Of a stretch of 64,000 nucleotides of DNA, positions 35,170 to 44,176 are shown in pieces. The stretch comes from Foetidibacter luteolus. GTDB taxonomy: Bacteria > Bacteroidota > Bacteroidia > Chitinophagales > Chitinophagaceae. The notes under the pieces were generated by a model that did no database searches, was not told where the DNA came from, and worked only from the letters and a program-made list of their open reading frames with translations. Made by a program: the position numbers and the translations under genes. Position 1 is the first letter of the stretch. Each line of letters starts with the position of its first letter. The stretch spans positions 197,238 through 261,237 of the forward strand of contig NZ_VVIP01000003.1 in the NCBI RefSeq assembly GCF_009650435.1, in the 5' to 3' direction.

Positions 35170-36057
35170 CTAGCTGAAATATTTCATCGCTACCTCACCC
35201 ACCCATTTACCCATCTGCACCGGCACAGCGTTACCAATCAACCTGTATGAACTTCTTTTATCGGGGAATATAAAGTTATCTGGGAAGCCTTGCAACCTTG
35301 CATATTCTCTTATAGAAAAAGGGCGTAAGCCATATTTTGCTTTATCATCTTTTACAAGCCTAGTACCTAAGTCTTTTGAATAATGCGCCACGCAAGTAGG
35401 TGCTAATGCATTGGGTTGGTTTGGATCAACGACAATAGGTAAATCCCTGTACTTGCCTTTAATACGGCTGATTACATAATCGGGAATTTCTACGTCGGGA
35501 TCTTTCTCAATAATATCTTTAAGCTTTACTTTATTATTTATGGGAGATGGGGCTTGAATGGTATAAGCCTTTTTAGTTCCTATTAGGATGAGTCTCTTTC
35601 TTTTTTGAGGCAACCAGTTAGCCGCATCAACAGGGCAAAACACATTAACGTAATAGTCTGGAAGTTTAGTCATAGCTTCCATTACTACTTTAAATTTCTT
35701 CATGCCCGGCACATTTTCCACAATATACATTTCAGGTTTTTCTATCGCTATGTGCCTAAAGAAATGGAGGAACAAATCGTCACCAGTTCGGGTGCCATGT
35801 ATATCAGCTATCGGCGAATATTTTGTGCAAGGGTATGTGCCTACAATAATATCGGTTTGGGGTTGGTCGAGTACAGTTTTGTCTTTAATATCTGCGGTTA
35901 ATACTGAATGGAAAAAGTAGTGTCTGTTAAGTTTCATGCAGGTCGTTGCCTCCATATCTAAGTCGAGAGATTGAATCATATTGATGCCAGCTTGCATTAA
36001 ACCTATTTCCATGCCGCCGCATCCGGAAAAATATCCTTTGGCTGTGGGTACGTACAT
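35170..36057 (-). CDS. type II DNA (cytosine-5) methyltransferase
   Basis: 295 residues with the C5-methyltransferase motifs in order: FSGCGGMEIGLMQAG (motif I, SAM binding), TYPCTKYSP (motif IV, catalytic Cys in the Pro-Cys pair), ENVPGMKKF (motif VI), QKRKRLILIG (motif VIII), RPFSIREYARLQGFPDNF (motif IX) and YRLIGNAVPVQMG (motif X). The short region between motifs VIII and IX is the target recognition domain. Its start is 9 bp after the stop of an HNH endonuclease gene, so they form a restriction-modification operon. It would protect host DNA from that enzyme. AT-rich relative to core genes. Confidence 0.93.
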   Translation of the reverse strand: MYVPTAKGYFSGCGGMEIGLMQAGINMIQSLDLDMEATTCMKLNRHYFFHSVLTADIKDKTVLDQPQTDIIVGTYPCTKYSPIADIHGTRTGDDLFLHFFRHIAIEKPEMYIVENVPGMKKFKVVMEAMTKLPDYYVNVFCPVDAANWLPQKRKRLILIGTKKAYTIQAPSPINNKVKLKDIIEKDPDVEIPDYVISRIKGKYRDLPIVVDPNQPNALAPTCVAHYSKDLGTRLVKDDKAKYGLRPFSIREYARLQGFPDNFIFPDKRSSYRLIGNAVPVQMGKWVGEVAMKYFS

Positions 36058-36066
36058 TTTTGGAAT

Positions 36067-36843
36067 TTATTTGTTGAAGATTGTATCCATGTGATATTGG
36101 AGAAAAATTTTGTTTGGCAAATACTTTTGCGGCAAGATTAGTTTTAATCCAGATAAAGGCAAGAAAATAGATTTATAGTATGCTTCCTTACTTTTTACTG
36201 ATAGCTTGTTAGCTATGATGATTTCAAATTTTTCATTGATGCCGATATAACCTTTATCATAAGCCCTGTCGTATAAAGCGGAAAGGCATACACCATTTTC
36301 TGGATTCAATCTTTCTGCTTCATTTTTGCTCCATGGAATAATGTGACTTGCAACTAGTAAATCTTGTATATCAATGCCGCTTATGGCACACTTTCCTGTA
36401 TAGTTGGCAATTACTATTTGGCGAAAAACATTTTGATTAACCCGTGTTTTTATTTCACGAAGTTTATATTCACCTTTAAGATGTTCCGTTCCTCTTAGTG
36501 TTTCTGCATATTTAGTTTCTAAACTAAGTTTTTCTTTTTCAGCCAGTATTCTCTCGCTTTCAAAAATCAATTCTTCTCTATTATTATTGAATTCATTCCA
36601 AATAGGTTCAACTTGTTTTTTGCCTCCCGGCAATCCTCCAATTCCTCTTTGTTGATGAAAGGGATCAACGCTTGCAAAATTGTTCAATCGCATAGCGACA
36701 GATCCAGGAGTTCTACCAATAATTTGTGCCAAATGAATTATTTCAGGATTCCGAGAATGAAGTTTTCCAAAAGGCAGTTTTAAATATTGGGTAAGAGCAA
36801 GAATGAGTTCTTCTCTCGTCCAAAGTCTGTGTTTTTCTTTCAT
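36067..36843 (-). CDS. HNH restriction endonuclease of the type II R-M pair
   Basis: 258 residues. The C-terminal half has an HNH nuclease core: CAISGIDIQDLLVASHIIPW (the Cys/His pair with SHIIPW), ERLNPENGVCLSALYDRAYD (Asn and second His-equivalent region), then KGYIGINEKFEI. The N-terminal part (LWTREELILALTQYLKLPFG, IIGRTPGSVAMRLNNFASVD) resembles the DNA-recognition domain of this putative restriction enzyme group. Upstream and co-directional with the cytosine methyltransferase. Strong AT bias suggests horizontal gain. Recognition site is unknown; only one Cys is evident near the core, so it probably lacks a CxxC zinc pair. Confidence 0.82.
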   Translation of the reverse strand: MKEKHRLWTREELILALTQYLKLPFGKLHSRNPEIIHLAQIIGRTPGSVAMRLNNFASVDPFHQQRGIGGLPGGKKQVEPIWNEFNNNREELIFESERILAEKEKLSLETKYAETLRGTEHLKGEYKLREIKTRVNQNVFRQIVIANYTGKCAISGIDIQDLLVASHIIPWSKNEAERLNPENGVCLSALYDRAYDKGYIGINEKFEIIIANKLSVKSKEAYYKSIFLPLSGLKLILPQKYLPNKIFLQYHMDTIFNK

Positions 36844-37389
36844 TTATTAGGAATATAAGGTTGAGAAAAAGCAGTAATACAAGCTAAATATAATAATCAC
36901 TTTTGTATGGTTATATTTTTTGTTTAAGCCAACATATATAGAAAAGTAACACTGAACTACAGAGTGAATTAGTCCATAGATACATAGATGAACGGAATGC
37001 GACGAAAGGTATGGTGTCATGAAAATTTATTGCTCGTATTTAAATTATTTAATTTGGGTCAGTGCCGAAAGTAAAAAGTAGTTCTTAATTAAACTGCATG
37101 CTTTAAGTCACACGATTCAAAGCAAAAATGAAGAGTTTTTGCTGCCCTACATTTGCTTTTAAGTCACCTTTGCAAATGCAGGGAAGAATAGCACATTTTC
37201 CCACCTCTCCATATCTCCTTCTTCTTCATCTCTTGCTTCAGGATAATACTGGTTGGCTTCTTTTTTCCTTCTCCACAGTCTCCTGCAAGCGAATTTGCGA
37301 TAGGGGTACACCAAATGCTCACTCAATACCGAATCTCCCTACCCGGGTCTAAAAAGATGCCATGAAATACCAACCGATGAACGTAGTGA

Positions 37390-37426
37390 TTATTATTTGT
37401 TCTTTCACTGAAAGACCAAATAATAA
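37390..37426. repeat. 18-bp hairpin repeat, copy 1
   Basis: TTATTATTTGTTCTTTCA is followed after one base by TGAAAGACCAAATAATAA, a nearly perfect hairpin. The flank CAAAACCATGTTTGCAACG continues it. The same hairpin and flank occur inverted at 54481-54540, so this is a dispersed repeat. Confidence 0.75.
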
Positions 37427-37501
37427 CAAAACCATGTTTGCAACGAAGCCTACACAAAGTACCGAACCCTGGGCACCAAACCTTAATCATGCTCTATAGA
37501 T

Positions 37502-37565
37502 AGCAGGGCCCTTAAATAGCACGGATAGACTTCTAAAGAAAACCGTGCTACTCAAAGGCCCTGCT
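37502..37565. other. two-tier stem-loop of unknown function
   Basis: AGCAGGGCC (37502-37510) pairs with GGCCCTGCT (37557-37565). Inside it, TAGCACGG (37517-37524) pairs with CCGTGCTA (37543-37550). The two internal 6-nt bulges (CTTAAA and CTCAAA) are nearly equal. It lies 38 bp beyond the stop of the ScyD-like gene and has no T-tract on either strand, so it is not a typical terminator. Confidence 0.7.
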
Positions 37566-37603
37566 TGTTTAATAAAAAAATTGCAGCCAAATAGAATGAT
37601 GGC

Positions 37604-38650
37604 TTAGTACGAAACTTGTAAAAGCGCTCCATCACCCAATGAGGTTATGTACCAACACTGAGGGCCGGTTTGCTTGATGCCTGCGGGTAAATTAAGCCCT
37701 GTAGTAATGGGCTTTACTGTGTTGCCGTTAACCAAAAGCAATGAACCGGTGTTGGGAACAAAACCTGTGGCGCCAAAACTGCCGAAATGCAATACCACGC
37801 GGTTGAAGAGGTTTCCCGGGGTGATGCCTGTAAGTGTTGTTAAGCCATCCTGGTAAACCGATACTTTGCCAGACGTGGAGACTTTATAAACTACTGCCTG
37901 CTTATCAAGAAATGGAAAACCGGTAAGCGTAGACACCAGGAAGCTGGAGCCGTCGAAAATAATTCCGGTTGGTACGCCCTGTATAGTTGGCGGGCCTACA
38001 GGCGTAGGATTTTTTGCTTCGGGGAATTTAGCGAATACGCTGTATTTACCGGCGCTCTTACGTTTAATAATCGCGTTAGCCCCGGCATCTACAATGTAGA
38101 TGCTGCCATCAATGCATTTTATGAGATGATAGGGGTGGCTGTCGTTAGGTGTTACAATCTTTTGTGAGCGCACCCAGGAGCCAATATCTTCATACGGTAA
38201 TTTGCTGGCATCAATGGGTTCATCACCTGGCTTAAATGAGCTGACATCTATGCTGTATAAAAAGTCAGCGGCCAGTATGTATAAAATTCCATTGTCCAGG
38301 ATGAGATTGGCAGGCCCTTCCGGCTCTCCTGATAATGCATTCTTGATGGAGGATAAGTTAATAATAGCGTCATAGGCCATCATCTTTTGTTCTCCTTTTA
38401 TAAAACCGGGAGCTATTACTACCACCTTTCCATCATTTTTTGTAGTGCCGGTTTCTGCAACCCAAATATTTCCTTTCCAGTCGGTTTCTATTCCCATCGG
38501 CTCCTGCAAACCTGTGACTATCGTGGTTACTTTAACCGATGGTGGTTCAGGATCTTTTCTGCAACCGCTAATGAATAAAATAAGCAGAATGAGGGGTGCG
38601 TAAAACAGTTGGTTTTTGGACAAAGCAAGCCGTTGTGGTGATTGTTTCAT
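37604..38650 (-). CDS. ScyD/ScyE-like beta-propeller lipoprotein
   Basis: 348 residues from the ATG at 38650. Lipobox is LILLILFISGC. The mature part reads as an NHL/SMP-30-like propeller: VTGLQEPMGIETDWKGNIWV, YHLIKCIDGSIYIVDAGANA, GVPTGIIFDGSSFLVSTLTG, GLNLPAGIKQTGPQCWYITS. This corresponds to the ScyD/ScyE family, named after the scytonemin cluster of cyanobacteria but widespread elsewhere with unknown function. An upstream in-frame start (38701) is possible but would precede the signal peptide with charged residues. Stands alone. Confidence 0.8.
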   Translation of the reverse strand: MKQSPQRLALSKNQLFYAPLILLILFISGCRKDPEPPSVKVTTIVTGLQEPMGIETDWKGNIWVAETGTTKNDGKVVVIAPGFIKGEQKMMAYDAIINLSSIKNALSGEPEGPANLILDNGILYILAADFLYSIDVSSFKPGDEPIDASKLPYEDIGSWVRSQKIVTPNDSHPYHLIKCIDGSIYIVDAGANAIIKRKSAGKYSVFAKFPEAKNPTPVGPPTIQGVPTGIIFDGSSFLVSTLTGFPFLDKQAVVYKVSTSGKVSVYQDGLTTLTGITPGNLFNRVVLHFGSFGATGFVPNTGSLLLVNGNTVKPITTGLNLPAGIKQTGPQCWYITSLGDGALLQVSY

Positions 38651-39168
38651 TGGTTTTGATGTTTTATTTGAGTGAAAATTATATACGTAGTGGTTTTGCA
38701 ATCAGGATATATATGGCTGCGGAGCAACCCAATATAAGCACACCGGATTAAAAAAGCAATCTTTGGAAATTTCTTTTTTATACATTTTTATTATTTCGGT
38801 AGGCGCCGCAGGAACGGAACATGCTGATAACGGGAATTTGAGGTTTACAACTTTCTAATTGCACTATGCTGATGGCTATATGGGCGGTAATCTCATCACT
38901 TTTTTAGATGTTTTATCACTGACATGCTTTTAACTGAGGAAATAGCATTGTGAGCCGATGTTGCAATGTTTATTTTATGTAAGCAGCAAGCTGTGAACCG
39001 GCAAATGTTTTACTACTATTTCTTCTTCAACTTTCTGTATAAAGTGGTGCGGTGGGAAATAATGCTTGCATAAAAGAAACAAAATGAGGGAAGAATGAAA
39101 TAAGCTGCCAAAGTAAAACAGTACCAATTGAATATCATTGCAGGGCGACAGAATAATGAATTAAAGTA
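38651..39168. other. 518-bp gap, nothing recognised
   Basis: Divergent intergenic region between the ScyD-like and acyltransferase genes. AT-rich, with no ORF, repeat family member or strong hairpin that I can support. Confidence 0.4.
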
Positions 39169-40281
39169 ATGGACAATAACAAACTAGGTACAAAGCCGCA
39201 TTATCAAATTTTAGATGGGCTACGGGGTGTAGCAGCTATTATCGTGGTATTGTTTCACCTTGCCGAACCGCTTGCCAGCAACCATTTTGACAATGTTGTA
39301 AACCATGGTTACCTGGCGGTTGACTTCTTCTTTCTTCTGTCTGGCTACGTTATGGGTTATGCGTACGATGACAGGTGGGACAAGCTAACCATCGGGGGCT
39401 TTCTCAGGCGCCGGTTTGAGCGGCTGCAGCCGCTTGTTGTATTGGGTATGACGCTTGGCGCTATTACCTTTTACTATACTGACTCAACTATATGGCCGCT
39501 TATTCATACAGTTCCGCTATGGAAGCTACTTGTTGTTATGTTGATTGGGTGGACAATTTTACCCATACCACTTTCTATGGATATACGTGGCTGGCAGGAG
39601 ATGCATCCGCTAAACAGCGTTGGCTGGTCGTTATTTTTTGAGTATATAGCCAATATTCTCTATGCCCTGGGGTTAAGAAGGTTATCCAATAAAGCGTTGG
39701 CTTGGTTTGTGGTACTGGCGGGTGCAGTGCTTATGCATTTTGCTGTTACTAACCCGAACGGGGATGTTACCGGTGGCTGGACACTTAATGCCCAACACAT
39801 GCGTGTTGGGATAACCCGAACGATATTTCCATTTTTTGCGGGTTTGCTTTTGTCAAGGGTGGCGCGGCCTACCCGGATCAAAAATGCTTTTTTGTTGTGT
39901 AGCCTGCTGGTTGCTGCTGTTTTGTTTATGCCGCGGATTGGGGGTGCGGAACATCTTTGGGCAAATGGTTTGTACGAAGCGCTTTGCATTATCATTGCGT
40001 TTCCACTTATAGTATATATCGGCGCCAGCGGTGTGGTGCACAATAAAACGGAAAATAAAATCTGTAAGTTCCTCGGCGATATTTCCTATCCCCTATACAT
40101 GACCCATTATGTGCTTGTTTATTTTTACGTAGCCTGGGTTAGCAATCACAGCGGTATTAAATTAAGTGGCGCCTTACCTTATGCGCTGCTTACATTTTCT
40201 GGGGCAATGGTATTGGCTTATTTAAGCCTGAAGCTGTATGATGAACCGGTAAGAAAGTGGTTACGGAAGAAGATGAAGTAG
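39169..40281 (+). CDS. acyltransferase family 3 membrane protein
   Basis: 370 residues with about ten transmembrane helices. The family signature is ILDGLRGVAAIIVVLFHLAE (with the conserved R-G and the catalytic-type His) and the DFFFLLSGYVMGYAYD loop; the C-terminus has FLGDISYPLYMTHYVLVYF. Acyltransferase-3 proteins transfer acetyl or other acyl groups to envelope or secreted glycans such as O-antigen. Acceptor unknown. Single gene. Confidence 0.9.
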   Translation: MDNNKLGTKPHYQILDGLRGVAAIIVVLFHLAEPLASNHFDNVVNHGYLAVDFFFLLSGYVMGYAYDDRWDKLTIGGFLRRRFERLQPLVVLGMTLGAITFYYTDSTIWPLIHTVPLWKLLVVMLIGWTILPIPLSMDIRGWQEMHPLNSVGWSLFFEYIANILYALGLRRLSNKALAWFVVLAGAVLMHFAVTNPNGDVTGGWTLNAQHMRVGITRTIFPFFAGLLLSRVARPTRIKNAFLLCSLLVAAVLFMPRIGGAEHLWANGLYEALCIIIAFPLIVYIGASGVVHNKTENKICKFLGDISYPLYMTHYVLVYFYVAWVSNHSGIKLSGALPYALLTFSGAMVLAYLSLKLYDEPVRKWLRKKMK

Positions 40282-40432
40282 GTAACCAGGAGGAATGAGA
40301 GATTTATCAAACATTAAATGGAACACGGATGACATGGAAAGAACGGATACGCAGGATTTTTAATGCTGCATTGCGGCATCAGCCGTGAAAATCCATACTT
40401 TTCTTAGCGTGTAAGTTTAATTTTTAATGGAT

Positions 40433-40452
40433 GTTTTCGCGAATGCGAAAAC
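40433..40452. other. perfect hairpin in intergenic low-complexity DNA
   Basis: GTTTTCGC-GAAT-GCGAAAAC. It sits in a 351-bp gap that otherwise has ATCCGTG-type low-complexity words (CCGTGTCATCCGTG) and the terminator at 40586. Confidence 0.5.
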
Positions 40453-40584
40453 AAATATTGAGAATCCATTTTATCCGTGTCATCCGTGCTGCTTTTGTTT
40501 CCTCTAAAAGTGTACACACGATAGCTACAAAGTGTGCGGCGTAACAAAAGCTTAATAGCATCACTACGCCTTAGTACATAAAAT

Positions 40585-40617
40585 AAAAAGGTTGCTTTTT
40601 TACGAAGCAACCTTTTC
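40585..40617 (-). terminator. terminator of the methyltransferase gene
   Basis: On the minus strand AAAAGGTTGCTT-CGTAAAA-AAGCAACCTTTT is followed by a T-rich stretch (TTATTTTATG). It lies 16 bp past the stop codon of the methyltransferase. Confidence 0.8.
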
Positions 40618-40632
40618 CACGTAACAAACATT

Positions 40633-41445
40633 TTATTTTACCACTGTTACTCTTAAAAAGGTAGCAGGTATAAGTGTTGTGTTAATGTCTGTGCTTTTGT
40701 TCTGGCTGGTAAACAATGTTTCAAGCTCCTGTTTTAATGCTTCAGCTTTGCCATCCTTTTCTGCAGCTTCAAAAGCATTCATGGTGGGGCCATAATACAT
40801 CCTGAACCTGTTTAAAAATTCTGCCGGTGAGAACGGCGCCCTGAAGTTGAACGTATCTTTTTCAAACGTGATATTTTCTTTTGCAATGCCCGCCTGCGTA
40901 AATCTTTCTGTTACGTTGCTTTCCACGCCCCACAGCATCGGGCTTACAAAACCTTCTGGTGGCGGTGGTGTATATGCAGAACTGATTTTTAGAATTTGTG
41001 CAACGAGTGTGGGGTCGCCTGGTATCCAGTTACCCATAATAATACGGCCGCCGGGTTTTGTAACACGTACCATTTCTTTTGCAACATCAAAAGGTCGTGG
41101 CGCAAACATGGCCCCGAAAATAGTTACGACTACGTCAAAAGAGGCGTCTTTCAATTCATGCAGGTTTGATGCATCGCCTTCAACAAAATTACAGTTAGTG
41201 ATGCCTGCAGCCTTTGCACGTTCGTTGCCTGCCGCAACCAGGTTGCCGGCAATGTCTACGCCGAGAACGCTGGCGCCCAACTGTGCTTCCGGTATGGCAG
41301 TTGTGCCATCCCCACAACCAAGATCAAGAACGGAAAGTCCTGGTGTGATGCCGAGTTTGGAAACGAGTGCTTCGCCACTTTCCCGCATGGTTTCTGCAAG
41401 TTTTGTAAAGTCGCCCTTTTCCCAAAGGGCTTTGTTTGGATTCAT
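40633..41445 (-). CDS. class I SAM-dependent methyltransferase
   Basis: 270 residues of the Methyltransf_11/25 type. Motif I is VLDLGCGDGTTAIPEAQLGA, the acidic end of beta-2 is VLGVDIAG, motif II is FVEGDASNLHELKDASFDVV and post-II is RVTKPGGRIIMGNW. The substrate cannot be inferred. Divergent from an AraC-type regulator (41661) with 215 bp between them, which suggests that the regulator controls it. A minus-strand -7 candidate TATTTTTG lies at 41506-41499. Confidence 0.85.
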   Translation of the reverse strand: MNPNKALWEKGDFTKLAETMRESGEALVSKLGITPGLSVLDLGCGDGTTAIPEAQLGASVLGVDIAGNLVAAGNERAKAAGITNCNFVEGDASNLHELKDASFDVVVTIFGAMFAPRPFDVAKEMVRVTKPGGRIIMGNWIPGDPTLVAQILKISSAYTPPPPEGFVSPMLWGVESNVTERFTQAGIAKENITFEKDTFNFRAPFSPAEFLNRFRMYYGPTMNAFEAAEKDGKAEALKQELETLFTSQNKSTDINTTLIPATFLRVTVVK

Positions 41446-41660
41446 TGTATGATGTTTTAAAAGTTAGGAGATAAAATGTTCTTCATTTTATCATACTACA
41501 AAAATACCGCGTAGATGCGCCGGAAGCATGATTATAAAGGTCAAAGATGTTACTCAGAAGTTCATCAGCTTATTTTATAAGGCTTTAACAGCAGCCAGTG
41601 AAACACTTTACTTTTTGAACAGGTATAGTTATTTTTATTAGCAAATCATTCCCCGGTACA

Positions 41661-42524
41661 ATGGTTAACTTTTATGAAAAAGTACTGCAACAACCAGATT
41701 ATTACAGGCAATTTGTTTGTAACAGCAGCCTCATAACGGCATTTAACTGCCCTATGGAAGCAAAACTTACAAAAGCCCGGTATGCAGACCTCTGGACTCA
41801 ATACAATTACCTTTTTTATGTAATAGGCGGCAGGAAAATATGGCACACATGCAAAGGCACTTATGATATACAAAAAGATAGTTGCGTGTTTGTAAGAAAA
41901 GGCGCTTTTATACTGGAACAATTACTGGATCAGGGTTTTTGCGTGGTATTATTTTTTATACCTGATGAGTTTATACGCAATACGCTGCAGGCAAAAACGA
42001 AAAAGCTGCACAGCTTCGACAAGCATTATGAGCCGTTAATGGTATTGAATACCAGCGATACACTGGTTGGGTTTTTTCTATCTATGAGTGCGTATTTTGC
42101 TGAAGTGAAAGAGCCCGACTCCGCGTTGCTTGAGCTTAAATTTAAAGAGTTGGTATTAACACTTGCAGACGATAACAGCAATACTGAACTGCTATCGTAT
42201 TTTTCTTCGCTGATGCATGAGCCACAGTCTGTAAGCCTGCAGCGTATTATGGATGACAACTATTGCTTTAACCTCAGGTTGGAGGAATATGCCAGTTTGA
42301 GTAACCGCAGCCTCTCTACTTTTAAAAGAGACTTCGGGAAAATATACAATACCACACCCGGCAAATGGTTAACGGAAAGAAGGCTGGAGCATGCAAAACG
42401 TTTATTGAGCAATATGCACAAAACAGTTAGCGAAGCTGCTTTTGAAAGCGGGTTCGAAAACACTTCGCATTTCAGCCGGGCATTTAAAGAAAAGTTTGGC
42501 GTTTCTCCGGCCGCTGTAAAATAG
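41661..42524 (+). CDS. AraC family transcriptional regulator
   Basis: 287 residues. The N-terminal about 170 residues form a sensing domain (YLFYVIGGRKIWHTCKGTYD, CVFVRKGAFILEQLLDQGFC) of cupin-like type. The C-terminal about 100 residues are the double helix-turn-helix: LRLEEYASLSNRSLSTFKRD and VSEAAFESGFENTSHFSRAF, followed by KEKFGVSPAAVK. It probably responds to a small molecule and acts on the divergent methyltransferase gene, or on itself. Confidence 0.9.
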   Translation: MVNFYEKVLQQPDYYRQFVCNSSLITAFNCPMEAKLTKARYADLWTQYNYLFYVIGGRKIWHTCKGTYDIQKDSCVFVRKGAFILEQLLDQGFCVVLFFIPDEFIRNTLQAKTKKLHSFDKHYEPLMVLNTSDTLVGFFLSMSAYFAEVKEPDSALLELKFKELVLTLADDNSNTELLSYFSSLMHEPQSVSLQRIMDDNYCFNLRLEEYASLSNRSLSTFKRDFGKIYNTTPGKWLTERRLEHAKRLLSNMHKTVSEAAFESGFENTSHFSRAFKEKFGVSPAAVK

Positions 42525-42585
42525 TGATGTTTTTACCCGCTTTTTACAGTTGTGGCGTCACCCGTTGAGTTGTCTTAACAAATAA

Positions 42586-42619
42586 AAAAGGCGGGAGCCT
42601 TTAATAGCTGCCGCCTTTT
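42586..42619. terminator. bidirectional terminator
   Basis: AAAAGGCGG (42586-42594) and CCGCCTTTT (42611-42619) with inner AGC/GCT pairing, between the convergent AraC regulator and the PepSY-like gene. Confidence 0.8.
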
Positions 42620-42641
42620 CTAAGGGTAGTTCTGTTGTTTT

Positions 42642-43139
42642 CTATTTACCCTTTAAAGTATCCTCATGGTAATAGCTTACACTGCCATCAAGATCAACTT
42701 TAAGTATCAGTTCCTTATTATCCTTTTTAAGTGACACAAAATAGTTGGAAGGGCTGTCTTCATACCCAAACATTCTGGAATCTACGTAGGGGTCATTGTC
42801 GGTAAACAAAATAGTTTCTTCTACTGTATAGTCTTTGTATTTGTTATTGATGTGCTCTTGTGCAGAAGCCGGCAAAGCGTAAAAATTTGCTGATTTTATC
42901 GTTCCTTCCAGTGTGCCATCGCTGCTAAAAAAGGCGTTGGCCGAAGTGGTACCCTCTACAAAGGTTGCCTTTAAGTATTGTTGATCCCAACTCCAGGATG
43001 GATTGGAAACATCGGGGAAATTGGCGTTAAAAGAGCTGCTTACAGTTGCAGGAATAAAGAGTGTGGTTTTTTTAGCTGTGCCATGTGCTGCGGCGGATAA
43101 TGTTGCCAGTGTAAATGCGGCGATGAATATCTTTTTCAT
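42642..43139 (-). CDS. PepSY-like secreted protein, paralogue 1
   Basis: 165 residues with a signal peptide (KKIFIAAFTLATLSAAAHG). The mature part has the pattern of Bacteroidota periplasmic PepSY-like (beta-lactamase-inhibitor-like) proteins: SFNANFPDVSNPSWSWDQQY, LKATFVEGTTSANAFFSSDG, YALPASAQEHINNKYKDYTV, and a closing LILKVDLDGSVSYYHED. It shares this layout with the next gene at 43428, its paralogue. Function unknown; likely periplasmic. Confidence 0.75.
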   Translation of the reverse strand: MKKIFIAAFTLATLSAAAHGTAKKTTLFIPATVSSSFNANFPDVSNPSWSWDQQYLKATFVEGTTSANAFFSSDGTLEGTIKSANFYALPASAQEHINNKYKDYTVEETILFTDNDPYVDSRMFGYEDSPSNYFVSLKKDNKELILKVDLDGSVSYYHEDTLKGK

Positions 43140-43366
43140 AAAAAGTGTTTTTGAAATTTAAAAGATGCATGTACAGATGGCGCATGTTTTTATTTGTTTA
43201 ATCAACTATTGTTAAACATTTGTTGCCGAAAATGCTTTATCGTTTTGTTTGCATTGCCCCCTGAGTAATACCTGTACCATAAATGGTGGGCGAAAACCTA
43301 AGCCTGTCGAGATTGCTGCATGGCGGAAAGGGCCTACCCCATAGCAGTTCTTTGCTGGCCCCATAA

Positions 43367-43400
43367 CAAAAAATCCCGCGGAAGAATCCGCGGGATGATC
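43367..43400 (-). terminator. rho-independent terminator of PepSY-like gene 2
   Basis: ATCCCGCGG-ATTCTT-CCGCGGGAT followed by TTTTTT on the minus strand, 28 bp past the stop codon at 43428. Confidence 0.9.
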
Positions 43401-43427
43401 ACATGAGAAAACTGCTTATGTTTATGC

Positions 43428-43868
43428 TTACTTTACTTCTTTTTTGTAAACGGTTACTTCGCCGCTTGAGTAGATTTTCAATACTACGCGTTCGTTATCT
43501 TTTACTTCAGATACATAGTAGCTAACGCCATCCTGTACACTGTCAAATTCAATAGCTTCAGTTGCTGTATAACCGGCATACTTTGTATTGATTGTTTTTA
43601 AGGCTTTAACAGGTAAAGCGTTAAGGGTTACTGCACGGCTTGTGCCAATCAGTTCACCTTCTTCGTTATAGAAAGTTTCCATATTGAAATCGTTCCAAAC
43701 GAAAGATGCTTTTATGTATCCTTCACCTGTTTTCCAGGTTACGTTTTTAGCGTCTTTAAATTCTGTAGAAAAGCTTTTGAAGGCTTTTGAGTTGGTTGAT
43801 GTACCAGCGGCTACTGCGGCTGTTGAAACTGCTACCAGCATTGCGGCGGCGATGAATAACTTTTTCAT
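43428..43868 (-). CDS. PepSY-like secreted protein, paralogue 2
   Basis: 146 residues with signal peptide (KKLFIAAAMLVAVSTAAVAA). Same architecture as 42642-43139: FSTEFKDAKNVTWKTGEGYI, KASFVWNDFNMETFYNEEGE, LNALPVKALKTINTKYAGYT, and VLKIYSSGEVTVYKK at the end. Periplasmic, unknown function. It has its own strong terminator and a candidate promoter (TACTTTTG, minus strand, 43926-43919), so the two paralogues are separate transcription units. Confidence 0.78.
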   Translation of the reverse strand: MKKLFIAAAMLVAVSTAAVAAGTSTNSKAFKSFSTEFKDAKNVTWKTGEGYIKASFVWNDFNMETFYNEEGELIGTSRAVTLNALPVKALKTINTKYAGYTATEAIEFDSVQDGVSYYVSEVKDNERVVLKIYSSGEVTVYKKEVK

Positions 43869-43918
43869 GGTTTAATTTTTTAAGATTAGTTGTTTGTTGT
43901 TGTGTTTGTTTGATGAGT

Positions 43919-43926
43919 CAAAAGTA
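43919..43926 (-). promoter_or_regulatory. -7 box of PepSY-like gene 2
   Basis: Minus-strand TACTTTTG (TAnnTTTG), about 50 bp before the ATG at 43868. Confidence 0.5.
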
Positions 43927-44176
43927 TAGCGCAAACTTGCACTGTAAAACAGGATAGTGACTGAAGTGCGGGTTACGTGGAATGAAATGTACAAACGGCA
44001 GAATAAACTCATCATAGCTGTTGTGGTAATCCGCTGAAACGCTTGCCTGTAAAGCGTTTGGAAAAAAGTGTTATTGAAAATACAAAAACAGTAAAACAAG
44101 GGTTAAAATATAGAACTGGTATTAACAAAATGTTTCAATGGCGTATTCAGTACAGACATGTGTTGAAGTGGTTTTG

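Larger units (their letters stand above)
36844..37601. other. 758-bp gap with repeat remnants, no gene seen
   Basis: The DNA is AT-rich and no convincing gene is seen. 36990-37025 (GAATGCGACGAAAGG...GTGTCATGAAA) and 37360-37460 are degraded members of the GTGCGACGCAAC family. The two hairpins at 37390 and 37502 are listed separately. Confidence 0.5.

Noticed and set aside
37128..37352. 74-codon frame in the gap after the restriction operon
   Set aside because: No signal peptide, promoter box or plausible domain; surrounded by repeat remnants.
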